A stretch of 8,733 nt of DNA from an uncultured Collinsella sp. GTDB lineage: Bacteria; Actinomycetota; Coriobacteriia; Coriobacteriales; Coriobacteriaceae. Every line of letters begins with the position of its first letter. Positions within the stretch are counted from its first letter, which is position 1. Shown in pieces: positions 1-7,381 of the stretch. The translations under genes and the position numbers were made by a program. Location: contig CABUTO010000049.1 of the NCBI GenBank assembly GCA_902494535.1, forward strand, positions 1-8,733. The letters run 5' to 3'. A model generated the notes under the pieces. It was given only the letters and a program-made list of their open reading frames with translations. It made no database searches and was not told the origin of the DNA.

Positions 1-35
1 CGATGGAGTACCGCAGGAAGCTTGGATACGCCTAG
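1..35 (+). CDS. C-terminal end of an IS3-family transposase (OrfB-like), partial
   Basis: Reading from base 3 on the plus strand gives MEYRRKLGYA and then TAG at 33-35. This resembles the last residues of IS3-family OrfB transposases, which usually end in a 'SPxEYRRKLG'-type motif after the rve integrase core. Only about ten residues are inside the window, so the catalytic DDE residues cannot be seen. It is the only probable gene on the plus strand, and it faces the transketolase genes tail to tail. The call rests on a short motif plus the inverted-repeat-like sequence that follows, so an unrelated C-terminus remains possible. Confidence 0.5.
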   Translation, partial: MEYRRKLGYA

Positions 36-65
36 GCGCGGTCCAAGAAATCGTCCGCACCCCCG
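1..65 (+). mobile_element. Right end of a probable IS3-family insertion sequence
   Basis: Just after the transposase-like stop codon the sequence runs GTCCAAGAAATCGTCCGCAC and then a run of C (about 41-65). This has the look of an IS3-group terminal inverted repeat, in which the GTCCA part is the inner segment. The exact element boundary and any target-site duplication cannot be fixed because the left end is outside the window. The AT-richer sequence after 65 would be the host flank. Confidence 0.42.
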
Positions 66-110
66 TTTTACCAGTTAAAAGGTCTAATCAGTCCCTATTT
101 CACCGCAACT

Positions 111-143
111 GAAACAGGGGCGCTCTCCAAGAGAGCGCCCCTG
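111..143 (-). terminator. Intrinsic terminator of the transketolase operon
   Basis: Two perfectly complementary 13-base arms (115-127 and 131-143, CAGGGGCGCTCTC against GAGAGCGCCCCTG) are separated by three bases. On the minus strand the hairpin is followed by TTTC, a short U-tract. It lies about 70 bases after the stop codon of the second transketolase gene. The stem is very strong although the U-run is short. It may also insulate the operon from transcription out of the adjacent insertion sequence. Confidence 0.72.
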
Positions 144-213
144 CCGGGTTTCCATAGTACTGGCGAAACAGTTTTATAGTTCTGGCGAAGCAGTCCTTGA
201 GATCCGCCTTGCC

Positions 214-1155
214 TTATGCCAAGAACTCCTTGGTGGTCGCCACGATGTTGGCGGCGTCCAGGCCGTACTTGTGCAGGAGCTCGGCGCCCGGGCCGGACTC
301 ACCGAAGGTGTCGTTGACGCCGATCTTCTTGAGCGGCGTCGGGCACTGCTCGCACAGGACGTCGGCAACGGCGCTGCCCAGGCCACCGATTACAGAATGC
401 TCCTCGACGGTCACGACGTGGCCGGTCTTGGTGGCGCTCTTGACGATCAGGTCGGCGTCGATGGGCTTGATGGTGTGCATGTTGATGACCTCGGCGTCGA
501 TGCCCTCGGCAGCGAGCTGCTCGGCGGCCTCGAGAGCCTCGCCGACCATCAGACCGCAGGCGATGATGGTCACATCGGCGCCCTCGCGCATGACAATACC
601 CTTACCCAACTCGAACTTGTAGGTCTCGGGGTCGTTGATAACCGGCGAAGCCAAACGAGCGAAGCGCATGTACACCGGACCGTCGCACTCGTAGGCGGCG
701 CGCGTCACGGCGCGGGCCTCGACGTCGTCGGCAGGAACGATAACAGTCATGCCGGGGATGACGCGCATAAGGGCGATATCCTCGCAGCACTGGTGCGTGG
801 CGCCATCCTCGCCCACCGAGATACCGGCATGCGTGGCACCGATCTTAACGTTGAGGTGCGGGTAGCCGATGGAGTTACGGACCTGCTCAAAGGCGCGGCC
901 GGCGGCGAACATGGCAAAGGTGCTCGCGAAGGCAACGCGGCCGGTGGTCGCGATACCGGCAGCGACGCCCATCAGGTTGCTCTCGGCAATGCCCACATCG
1001 AAGAAACGATCGGGGCAGGCGGCCTTGAACTTGCCGGTCTGCGTGGCGGCGGCCAGGTCGGCGTCGAGGACCACAAAGTCATCGTGCTCGTTGGCGAGCT
1101 CGACGAGGGCCTCGCCGTAGCTTACGCGCGTGGCGATTTTTTTGACGTCTGCCAT
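214..1155 (-). CDS. Transketolase, C-terminal subunit (split transketolase, pyrimidine-binding half)
   Basis: A 313-residue protein that forms the second half of transketolase, the thiamine diphosphate enzyme moving two-carbon units between sugar phosphates in the non-oxidative pentose phosphate pathway. Visible marks are the DVGIAESN block (53-60), whose Glu58 matches the glutamate that activates the cofactor's aminopyrimidine ring, the FASTFAMF segment (77-84), THAGISVGEDGATHQ (108-122), and a C-terminal transketolase domain from about residue 190. The start ATG at 1155 was chosen over the longer open frame because GAGGAG sits seven bases upstream. That start is one base after the TAG of the N-terminal subunit (TAG-G-ATG), so the pair is translationally coupled and should assemble into one active enzyme. 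It ends in TAA. Length fits the C-terminal subunit of split transketolases. A DXS-like role is less likely, since DXS is normally one longer chain. Confidence 0.93.
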   Translation of the reverse strand: MADVKKIATRVSYGEALVELANEHDDFVVLDADLAAATQTGKFKAACPDRFFDVGIAESNLMGVAAGIATTGRVAFASTFAMFAAGRAFEQVRNSIGYPHLNVKIGATHAGISVGEDGATHQCCEDIALMRVIPGMTVIVPADDVEARAVTRAAYECDGPVYMRFARLASPVINDPETYKFELGKGIVMREGADVTIIACGLMVGEALEAAEQLAAEGIDAEVINMHTIKPIDADLIVKSATKTGHVVTVEEHSVIGGLGSAVADVLCEQCPTPLKKIGVNDTFGESGPGAELLHKYGLDAANIVATTKEFLA

Positions 1156-1156
1156 C

Positions 1157-1987
1157 CTAGAGCTCCTCTCCGGCGGCCGTGAGCTCTGCCATGGCCTGCT
1201 CAAACTGTTCATCGTTGGGGGCCTTGCCGTGCCAACCAACCTGGTTCTCCATAAAGGAAACGCCCTTGCCCTTCATGGTCTCGGCGATGATGGCGGTCGG
1301 CTGACCCTTGGTGGCGCGGGCCTCGGCAAAGGCGGCGCGGATCTGATCGAAATCGTTGCCGTCGGCAAGCTCCACCACGTGGAACTTAAAGGCGCGGAAC
1401 TTGTCGGCGAGCGGCATGGGGTCGTTGACCTCCTCGACGGGGCCGTCGATCTGCAGGCCGTTGTGGTCGACGATCACGCAGAGGTTATCGAGCTGCTGGT
1501 TGCCGGCAAACATGGCTGCCTCCCAGACCTGGCCCTCCTCGCTCTCGCCATCACCCAGCAGGGCGTACGTGCGGTAAGTATCGCCCCAGTGCTTGGCGGC
1601 AACCGCCATGCCCACGGCCGCGGAGATGCCCTGGCCGAGCGAGCCGGTGGACATATCGACGCCCGGGGTGTCGTTCATGTTGGGATGACCTTGCAGGTGG
1701 CTGCCGATATGGCGCAGCGTCTCGAGATCCTCCTTGGGGAAGAACCCACGCTCGGCGAGCACGGCGTACAGGCCCGGAGCGCAATGGCCCTTGGAGAGCA
1801 CAAAACGGTCGCGATCGGCCTTGCGGGGATCGGCCGGGTCGACGTTCATTTCCTCAAAGTACAGATAGGTCATGATGTCGGCAGCGCCGAGCGAACCGCC
1901 CGGATGGCCGGACTTGGCAGCGTGCACGCCGGTGACGATGCCCTTCCTTACCTCGTTGGCAACCTTTTTGAGCTCTTCGTCGCTCAT
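1157..1987 (-). CDS. Transketolase, N-terminal subunit (split transketolase, diphosphate-binding half)
   Basis: A 276-residue protein matching the first half of transketolase, which binds the diphosphate of thiamine diphosphate and its metal ion. Motifs are SGHPGG (26-31, with active-site His28), SKGH (65-68), TGSLGQG (114-120), and the cofactor signature starting GDGESEEG (145) and ending at Asn176 (VDHN). A WHG motif (252-254) lies near the end. The start ATG at 1987 follows AAAGGAAGG about seven bases upstream. It ends in TAG followed by G, one base before the start of the partner gene. Both halves have complete motifs and their own ribosome sites, so this is the split form known from many anaerobes, not a broken single gene. 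Confidence 0.93.
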   Translation of the reverse strand: MSDEELKKVANEVRKGIVTGVHAAKSGHPGGSLGAADIMTYLYFEEMNVDPADPRKADRDRFVLSKGHCAPGLYAVLAERGFFPKEDLETLRHIGSHLQGHPNMNDTPGVDMSTGSLGQGISAAVGMAVAAKHWGDTYRTYALLGDGESEEGQVWEAAMFAGNQQLDNLCVIVDHNGLQIDGPVEEVNDPMPLADKFRAFKFHVVELADGNDFDQIRAAFAEARATKGQPTAIIAETMKGKGVSFMENQVGWHGKAPNDEQFEQAMAELTAAGEEL

Positions 1988-2072
1988 TGTGCCTTCCTTT
2001 CATCCTCATTAGACAAAATGCGCACGGCACCGAAGGTAATCCCAACACAGCCGCAATGCACGTACGTCATTC

Positions 2073-2078
2073 ATTATG
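2073..2078 (-). promoter_or_regulatory. Possible -10 box of the transketolase operon promoter
   Basis: The minus strand reads CATAAT here, five of six matches to TATAAT, about 90 bases before the first transketolase ATG. The -35 region 16-18 bases further upstream is poor (TGGTAA-like). The 207-base gap between the yitT stop codon and the transketolase start is AT-richer than the genes and must hold this operon's promoter, unless transcription continues from yitT. No clear terminator for yitT was found in the gap, so readthrough from yitT is possible. Confidence 0.28.
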
Positions 2079-2194
2079 CTGGAAACTGATGGCTTTACCA
2101 GAGTTTTTATCATTATTTGAACAATTTAGCAGGCAGAACCGCTGATGAAACGGTTTATCAATGTGAACGTCTTTTGGATGGAACGCGATCGACC

Positions 2195-3085
2195 CTACGC
2201 GCTAATGTCCTTGAATCCCTCGCCGAAGGCTTCCGTAACGTCGGCAACCGTCACGATGGCATGAGGATCGCGCTCGCGCACGATCGTCTTGAGGGTATTG
2301 AGCTCTCGACGGCTCACGATGACCATAATCACCGGCTTCTCGGCACCCGAATACATGCCAGTCGCCTTAAACTTGGTACAACCACGACCCAGGCCATACA
2401 TGATATCGGCAGCGATATCAGGGAACTTGTCCGAGATGATGAGTACCATACGGCGTTTGTTGCCACCATCGACCACGGCATCGATCACGTAGCCGCTAAT
2501 GACCATCGAAAGGCCTGCATATAGTGCGTTTTCGATTGAAAAGACCGGAGCCGACAGCGCGCATACGGCAACATCGATCGCCATGACGGTCGAGCCCACC
2601 GGCAGTGAGGTGTTACGCGAGATGATTTGGCCAATCGTGTCCGAGCCGCCGGTGTTGGCGCCGGCGCGCAACACCATGCCGTAACCGATGCCCGTAATAA
2701 TGCCGCCCCACATAGCGGGAAGCATCAGGTCCGCATCCGCCAGAGGTGCTACAAACGGGGCGAACAGATCGGTAAAGAAGCCCAGCAGCACAAAGCCCGT
2801 CGCGGTCTGCACCACGTAGAACATGCCGCCCTCGCGCATAACGACCAGCAGCAGCAAGGCATTCATCACGATGGTCTGGATACCGACGGGAAGCGACACG
2901 CCTCGCGTCGCGCCGACCGCCTGGATAATGGTGGCAAGGCCCGTAACGCCACCGGCAGCAAGGCCGTTGGGAATCAAAAACAGGTCGGTCGCAATAGCGG
3001 CCAGAGCGCACCCCAACATGATCTGGGGCAGATCGTGAAAGAAGTTCATCGAAAGAATGCGCTTGATGTCCAGACGATATGCCAT
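2195..3085 (-). CDS. YitT family membrane protein (DUF161 plus DUF2179)
   Basis: A 296-residue integral membrane protein of the YitT/YqfU group. About five or six hydrophobic segments fill residues 20-205, followed by a soluble C-terminal domain (about 210-296). Family marks are GLAAGGVTGLA (41-51), GANTGGSDTIGQI (142-154), and in the DUF2179 part ATGMYSG (241-247) with the final AFGEGF (286-291). The biochemical role of the family is not established; the soluble domain is thought to be a regulatory or ligand-binding module. The ATG at 3085 is preferred to a start 24 bases upstream because GAGGGAGG lies just before it and the longer start would lie inside a terminator hairpin. It ends in TAG followed by G. 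The leader contains an intrinsic terminator, described separately. Confidence 0.88.
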   Translation of the reverse strand: MAYRLDIKRILSMNFFHDLPQIMLGCALAAIATDLFLIPNGLAAGGVTGLATIIQAVGATRGVSLPVGIQTIVMNALLLLVVMREGGMFYVVQTATGFVLLGFFTDLFAPFVAPLADADLMLPAMWGGIITGIGYGMVLRAGANTGGSDTIGQIISRNTSLPVGSTVMAIDVAVCALSAPVFSIENALYAGLSMVISGYVIDAVVDGGNKRRMVLIISDKFPDIAADIMYGLGRGCTKFKATGMYSGAEKPVIMVIVSRRELNTLKTIVRERDPHAIVTVADVTEAFGEGFKDISA

Positions 3086-3097
3086 GCTGCCTCCCTC

Positions 3098-3126
3098 AAA
3101 AAAGCGCACCCAAACGGATGCGCTTT
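3098..3126 (-). terminator. Intrinsic terminator between prfB and yitT, inside the yitT leader
   Basis: On the minus strand AAAGCGCATCC pairs with GGGTGCGCTTT around a GTTT loop (one T-G wobble) and is followed by a T-run that continues the arm. The T-run ends about 13 bases before the yitT ATG, and the yitT ribosome site follows immediately. It is the best candidate for the end of the secA-prfB transcript, 125 bases after the prfB stop codon. Since no promoter fits between it and yitT, it may also limit yitT expression. Confidence 0.8.
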
Positions 3127-3145
3127 GAACTTCTTCTTGTATTCG

Positions 3146-3151
3146 ATTCTA
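3146..3151 (-). promoter_or_regulatory. Possible -10 box upstream of the yitT leader terminator
   Basis: The minus strand reads TAGAAT, five of six matches to TATAAT, about 60 bases before the yitT ATG and just upstream of the terminator hairpin. No good -35 box is visible at the usual spacing. If it is used, the yitT transcript would begin around 3138 and carry the terminator hairpin in its 5' untranslated leader. Confidence 0.25.
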
Positions 3152-3250
3152 CCGATTCGCCGGACAAAAACCACCCCTGCGCAGGGTTTATTCTGGATAC
3201 AAACCCGTCCAACCGTTGGGCTTAGCATCGGCTTGAAACTGCCCGATGTT

Positions 3251-4399
3251 TTAGACCTCCGAGCCTTCTGCATCGGCGTTGCCGGTGGCCCAGCGATGGT
3301 AGCCAATAACAAACGGGTCCAGGTCGCCATCGTCAAGAACGGCCTCGACATTGCTGGTCTCCACGCCCGTGCGTAGGTCCTTGACCATCTGGTACGGGTA
3401 GAGCACGTAGCTGCGGATCTGGTTGCCAAAACCAATCGTGGTCTTGGGTCCGCGAATCTCATCGAGCGCCTCGGCACGCTTCTCGAGCTCAATCTCGTAC
3501 AGGCGAGCCTTGAGGATCTGCATGCACGCGGCCTTGTTCTGGATCTGGCTGCGCTCGTTTTGGCAGGTGACCACAATGCCGCTGGGGAAATGCGTCACGC
3601 GCACGGCGGAGTCGGTGGTGTTGACGCCCTGACCGCCCGGGCCGCTCGCGTGGTACACGTCCACGCGGATGTCATCGGGACTGATCTCGATGTCGATATC
3701 ATCGGGTAGCACGGGGATGACCTCGACGCCGGCAAACGTGGTCTGGCGGCGCTTCTTGTCGTCGGTGGGGCTAATGCGAACCAAGCGGTGGACGCCGGCC
3801 TCGGCGCGCAGCATGCCAAATGCGTCCTTGCCCTCGACGGTAAAGGTCGCGCGGTCGATGCCGATGACCTCGGCTGCGGGACAGTCGTTGATGGTGACCT
3901 TCCAGCCGCGACGCTGGCAGTACTTCATGTACATCTTAAAGAGCATGAAGGTCCAGTCCTGGGCCTCCAGACCACCCTGTCCGGGCTTGATGGTCACAAT
4001 GGCATCGCCGTGATCGAACTCACCGGTAAACCAGCTCGAAAGCTCAAGCTCATCGATGGCCCGGGCCAGGCGCTCAGCCGTGGCTGTAGCCTCCTCGCGA
4101 AGGGCGACGGCGTCGGGGTCATCCCCCATCTCCTCGGCAAGCTCCAGCGCGGCGCGGGCATCGGAAAGCTCGCCGCGCGCGGTGTCCACGGCAGCGATAT
4201 CTTCCTTGGTGCGCGCGATCTCCTCCATGGTGGCACGGGCGGCGTCGGCGTCATCCCAAAAGCCAGGGGCAACACTTTTGACCCCGAGCTCGAACACGCG
4301 GGTACGCTTCTCGTCCAGGTGGAGATACGACTCGACCTCACCGAGCCGGTCCGCAAACGCGTCCAGCTCGGCGGGCGTTACCTCTAAAGCCTCAGCCAT
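3251..4399 (-). CDS. prfB: Peptide chain release factor 2 (RF2), with variant SPT tripeptide
   Basis: A 382-residue class I release factor, which reads stop codons in the ribosomal A site and triggers peptide release. The N-terminal helical domain (about 1-120) is followed by the decoding domain and by the catalytic loop ASGPGGQGVN (251-260), with GGQ at 255-257. The length and internal sequence (ESYLHLDEKR near 23-32, GFWDD at 46-50) match RF2 rather than RF1. Two features stand out. The open frame is continuous from the ATG, so the autoregulatory UGA frameshift found near codon 26 in many bacteria is absent. The decoding tripeptide at 210-212, normally Ser-Pro-Phe in RF2, is Ser-Pro-Thr, and Thr is what RF1 has in that column; the next residues (DDKKRRQTTF) also replace the usual glycine before RR with lysine. 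The ATG overlaps the secA stop (TAATG) and AGGA lies seven bases upstream, so translation is coupled to secA. It ends in TAA. Confidence 0.95.
   Translation of the reverse strand: MAEALEVTPAELDAFADRLGEVESYLHLDEKRTRVFELGVKSVAPGFWDDADAARATMEEIARTKEDIAAVDTARGELSDARAALELAEEMGDDPDAVALREEATATAERLARAIDELELSSWFTGEFDHGDAIVTIKPGQGGLEAQDWTFMLFKMYMKYCQRRGWKVTINDCPAAEVIGIDRATFTVEGKDAFGMLRAEAGVHRLVRISPTDDKKRRQTTFAGVEVIPVLPDDIDIEISPDDIRVDVYHASGPGGQGVNTTDSAVRVTHFPSGIVVTCQNERSQIQNKAACMQILKARLYEIELEKRAEALDEIRGPKTTIGFGNQIRSYVLYPYQMVKDLRTGVETSNVEAVLDDGDLDPFVIGYHRWATGNADAEGSEV
3764..3772 (-). other. RF2 stop-codon-reading tripeptide, Ser-Pro-Thr instead of Ser-Pro-Phe
   Basis: Codons AGC CCC ACC encode residues 210-212 of RF2. 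The flanking sequence HRLVRI before and RRQTTF after fixes the alignment with the canonical RF2 loop (HRLVRKSPF...RRHTSF in E. coli) without gaps. RF1 has Pro-Ala/Val-Thr at the same three columns, so this protein combines RF2's first two residues with RF1's third. Confidence 0.85.
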
Positions 4400-7206
4400 T
4401 AACGATTCCTGCCGTGGCAGTACTTAAACTTCTTGCCGCTACCGCAGGGGCACGGGTCGTTGCGGCCCACGTTGACGTACGGATCGTCGCTCTCGGACTT
4501 GCGATAGGTGGTCACCTTGCCACCGTTGTTGACGGCAGCCGGACCACCCTGGACAGCCATGCGGGCCTGCACCTGCGCCTGCTTGCGCAGCACCGAGCCG
4601 CCGTTGTCACCATCGACCTCGGCAGGACCGGAGAAGTGCGCACCCTCGAGCGCGGGCTCCTCCTTGTGCTCCACGGCACGCGGGGCAGCCTTGATCTCGA
4701 TGCGCAGAACCGTACGCAGATAATCCTCGTACATGGTATCGACGAGTATCTGGAACGCGCCGTAGGCCTCGGTCTTGTACTCAACCAGCGGGTCGCGCTG
4801 GCCAAAGCCGCGCAGGCCGATGCCGGTCTTGAGGTAGTCCATCTCCTGCAGGTAGTTCATCCAGCGGGTATCGATGACGCGCAGCATGACCTGGGTGTTG
4901 AGCTCGCGCATCAGGTCCTCGCCCAAGCGCTCGGCCTTCATGTTGTAGCACTTCTCTACGTAAGCCAGGACATCGGCAGCCAGGGCCTCATAATCCTCGT
5001 CGGGGAACTTCGGCGTATCGATGTGGCCGGTGAGCTCCACAACCCACTTGCGCAGGCCCTCCAGGTCGCGCTCGCCATCGTGACTGTCCTTGGTGCAGAA
5101 CTCCTGCACGCAGCGGTACACGGTGTCGTGCATGACCTCGGTGATGTGGTCGGTCAGGTCCTTGCCGTCCAGAATCTTATTGCGCTCGGCGTAGATGACC
5201 TGGCGCTGCTTGTTCATGACGTCGTCGTACTCAAGGACGCTCTTACGCATGGAGAAGTTGATGCTCTCGACCTTGTGCTGGGCGCTCTCGACGGCCTTGG
5301 AGATGATCTTGTGCTGGATGGGCATGTCGTCGCCCATGTCGGCCGTGACCATCATCTTGGAGACGCGGTCCATCTTGTCGCCGCCGAACAGGCGCATGAG
5401 GTCGTCCTCGAGCGACAGGTAGAACTGGGTCTCGCCCGGATCGCCCTGACGACCGGAGCGGCCGCGCAGCTGGTTGTCGATACGACGGGACTCGTGGCGC
5501 TCGGTTCCGATAACGGTCAGGCCGCCGGCGGCAAGCACGCGCTCGCGCTCGGCCTTGCAGGTCTCCTTGGCCTCGGCGTTAAACTGCTCGAGCTGCTCGG
5601 GCGTCACGTCCTCCATGGTCAGGCCCTCGTACTCCAAGCGCTCGCGCACCAGCTCGTCGGGGTTGCCGCCCAGCAGGATGTCGGTACCACGACCGGCCAT
5701 GTTAGTAGCGATGGTCACGGCGCCGTAGCGTCCGGCCTGGGCAACGATATGAGCCTCGCGCTCGTGATGCTTGGCGTTGAGGACCTCGTGCGCGATGCCG
5801 CGCTTGGTAAGGGCGGCGGACAGCTTCTCGGAGCTCTCGATGGAGACGGTGCCCACCAGGACCGGTTGGCCCTTGGCGTGACGACGCTCAACGTCGTCGG
5901 CAACGGCGTTGTATTTAGCCTGAATGGTGCGGTACACCAGGTCCTCGTGGTCCACGCGCTGCACGGGCTTGTTGGAGGGGATGACCTCGACGGGCAGCTA
6001 GTAGATCTCGCGGAACTCAGCATCCTCGGTAAGTGCCGTGCCGGTCATGCCGGAGAGCTTGTCATACAGACGGAAGTAGTTCTGCAGGGTGATGGTGGCC
6101 AGGGTCTGGTTCTCCTCGCGTACGAGCACGCCCTCTTTGGCCTCAATGGCCTGGTGCAGGCCCTCGGAGTAACGGCGGCCTTCCATAATGCGGCCGGTGA
6201 ACTCGTCGACGATCTTGACCTCGCCGTTGGTGACCACGTACTGCTTATCACGGTGGAACATGTACTGGGCCTTCAGCGCCTGCTGCAGGTGGTTGACCAG
6301 CTGGCCGGAGAGATCGGCATAGATGTCATCGATACCCAGGCGGCGCTCGATCTTCTTAAGACCGCGCTCGGTGGCGGCGATGGTGTGCTTGGCCTCGTCC
6401 ATGACGTAGTCGCCCGTGGGCTCAACGTCCTCGGTGGCGGTGAGCATGTCGTGCGACACGTCCTCACCGCGCTCCAGGCCGCGCACGGCGCGCGCGAAGT
6501 CCTTGTAGGTGCTGGCGGACTTAGTGCCGGCGCCCGAGATAATGAGCGGCGTCCTGGCCTCATCGATCAGGATGGAGTCGACCTCGTCGACGATGGCGTA
6601 GTTGTGACCGCGCTGCACGCGCTGCTCGGGACGGGTGACCATGTTGTCGCGCAGGTAGTCGAAACCGAACTCGGAGTTGGTGCCGTAAGTGACGTCTGCC
6701 TGGTAGGCCGGGCGCTTGAGCTCGAGCGGCATGTTGTTCTGGAGCAGACCGACGGTCATGCCCAGGTACTTGTAGATGCGGCCCATCCACTCGGAGTCGC
6801 GCTTTGCCAGGTAATCGTTGACGGTAACGACATGCACGCCCTTGCCGGCGATAGCGTTGAGGTAGCCGGCCAAGGTGGAGACGAGCGTCTTGCCCTCGCC
6901 GGTCTTCATCTCGGCAATATGACCCTCATGAAGCGCCATGGCGCCGATGAGCTGTACGTCAAAGTGGCGCATGCCCGTGATGCGCTTGGAAGCCTCGCGC
7001 ACGGTGGCAAAGGCCTCGGGAAGCATGTCGTCGAGCGACTCGCCGTTGGCGTAACGCTCGCGGAACTTATCGGTCTGGGCGCGGAGTTCCTCCTCGGTCA
7101 TCTTCTCAAACTGGGGCTCAAGACCGTTGATCTGGTCGACGATCTTGTAGTAGCGCTTAAGGTCCTTATCGGATCCAAAGGACAGCAGCTTTGACATGAA
7201 TCCCAT
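4399..7206 (-). CDS. secA: Preprotein translocase ATPase SecA, interrupted by an in-frame TAG
   Basis: SecA is the ATP-driven motor that pushes unfolded preproteins through SecYEG. Without the internal stop it would have 935 residues, a normal length. Walker A MKTGEGKT (100-107) and DEVDSILIDEART (207-219) lie in the first nucleotide-binding domain. The helicase-like second fold holds GTVSIESSEK, TNMAGRGTDILLG and GTERHESRRIDNQLRGRSGRQGD. The protein ends in a zinc-binding SEC-C motif (Cys919, Cys921, Cys930, His931). Codon 403 (5998-6000) is TAG, between FREIY and LPVEVIPSNKPVQRVD; the frame continues without any shift to TAA at 4399-4401. Relatives usually have Lys, Asn or Gly there, and AAG to TAG is one base change. 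The ATG at 7206 was chosen because AAAGGA lies about seven bases upstream; a start at 7227 has no ribosome site. prfB overlaps its stop. As secA is essential, either the TAG is an error or it is read through. Confidence 0.93.
5998..6000 (-). other. In-frame amber (TAG) codon inside secA
   Basis: The minus strand reads GAG ATC TAC TAG CTG CCC GTC. The residues on both sides align with SecA without insertion or deletion, so this is a substitution and not a frameshift. It falls between the first and second nucleotide-binding folds. Termination here would give a 402-residue fragment with Walker A but without the second fold, which cannot support translocation. No convincing ribosome site precedes a possible GTG restart at 5964. 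Confidence 0.9.
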
Positions 7207-7267
7207 GTGGTTTTCCTTTTTGGCCATCGCCCACGCCGTGCAGCTGCGGGCGAGTTAAACACAGATG

Positions 7268-7273
7268 ATTGTA
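7268..7273 (-). promoter_or_regulatory. Probable -10 box of the secA promoter
   Basis: The minus strand reads TACAAT, five of six matches to the consensus, about 62 bases before the secA ATG. The region 17 bases upstream (GGCCGC) is a poor -35 box. The stretch 7207-7552 contains this promoter, an inverted repeat upstream of it (7301-7316), the REP-like repeats (7342-7473) and the rpmE terminator, with no convincing gene. A TATAGG with a weak TTACGT upstream, near 7300, is a second possibility. Confidence 0.38.
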
Positions 7274-7300
7274 CTTTAGCCAAACAAGGCGCGGCCTATA

Positions 7301-7316
7301 CGGTCGACCTCGACCG
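7301..7316. repeat. Short perfect inverted repeat upstream of the secA promoter
   Basis: CGGTCGA and TCGACCG flank a two-base centre. It lies about 30 bases upstream of the candidate secA -10 box, where an operator or activator site could be placed. No regulator is identified, and a palindrome of this size can occur by chance in GC-rich DNA. Confidence 0.3.
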
Positions 7317-7341
7317 CCACGTAATAACTACGACCCGACCG

Positions 7342-7376
7342 ACCTGCCAAAAAGGGACTGGTTTATTTTGGCAGGT
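7342..7376. repeat. REP-like palindromic unit (ACCTGCCAAAA arms)
   Basis: An 11-base perfect inverted repeat (7342-7352 and 7366-7376) surrounds a 13-base loop containing GGGACTGGTTT. The layout, palindromic arms around a GGGA-x-x-GGTT-like core, matches the two units just downstream at 7409-7473 although the arms differ in sequence. On the plus strand it ends in TTTTAT and could terminate transcription, but no plus-strand gene leads into it. Confidence 0.6.
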
Positions 7377-7381
7377 TTTAT

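Noticed and set aside
214..1987. The two transketolase genes as one gene broken by a stop
   Set aside because: Each half begins and ends at the known domain boundary, has its own ribosome site, and has all expected motifs; split transketolases are an established form.
2117..2524. A 135-residue plus-strand open frame opposite the yitT C-terminus
   Set aside because: Antisense shadow of a confident gene, with no ribosome site and no recognisable motif.
4310..4399. A programmed frameshift near the start of prfB
   Set aside because: The frame is open from the ATG through the region corresponding to the frameshift site (ESYLHLDEKR), with no TGA and no shifted continuation.
4399..5964. The second part of secA as an independent gene starting at GTG 5964
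   Set aside because: It is in the same frame as the first part, the codons between the TAG and the GTG still encode normal SecA sequence, and no ribosome site lies at a proper distance upstream.
5960..6010. A frameshift as the cause of the secA interruption
   Set aside because: FREIY before and LPVEVIPSNKP after the TAG are in the same frame with no missing or extra base; only the single codon differs.
4414..7194. A 926-residue open frame on the plus strand, opposite almost all of secA
   Set aside because: It is the antisense shadow of a GC-rich coding strand: low-complexity Leu/Val/Gly/His/Asp-rich translation, no recognisable domain, no ribosome site, and it mirrors secA codon for codon.
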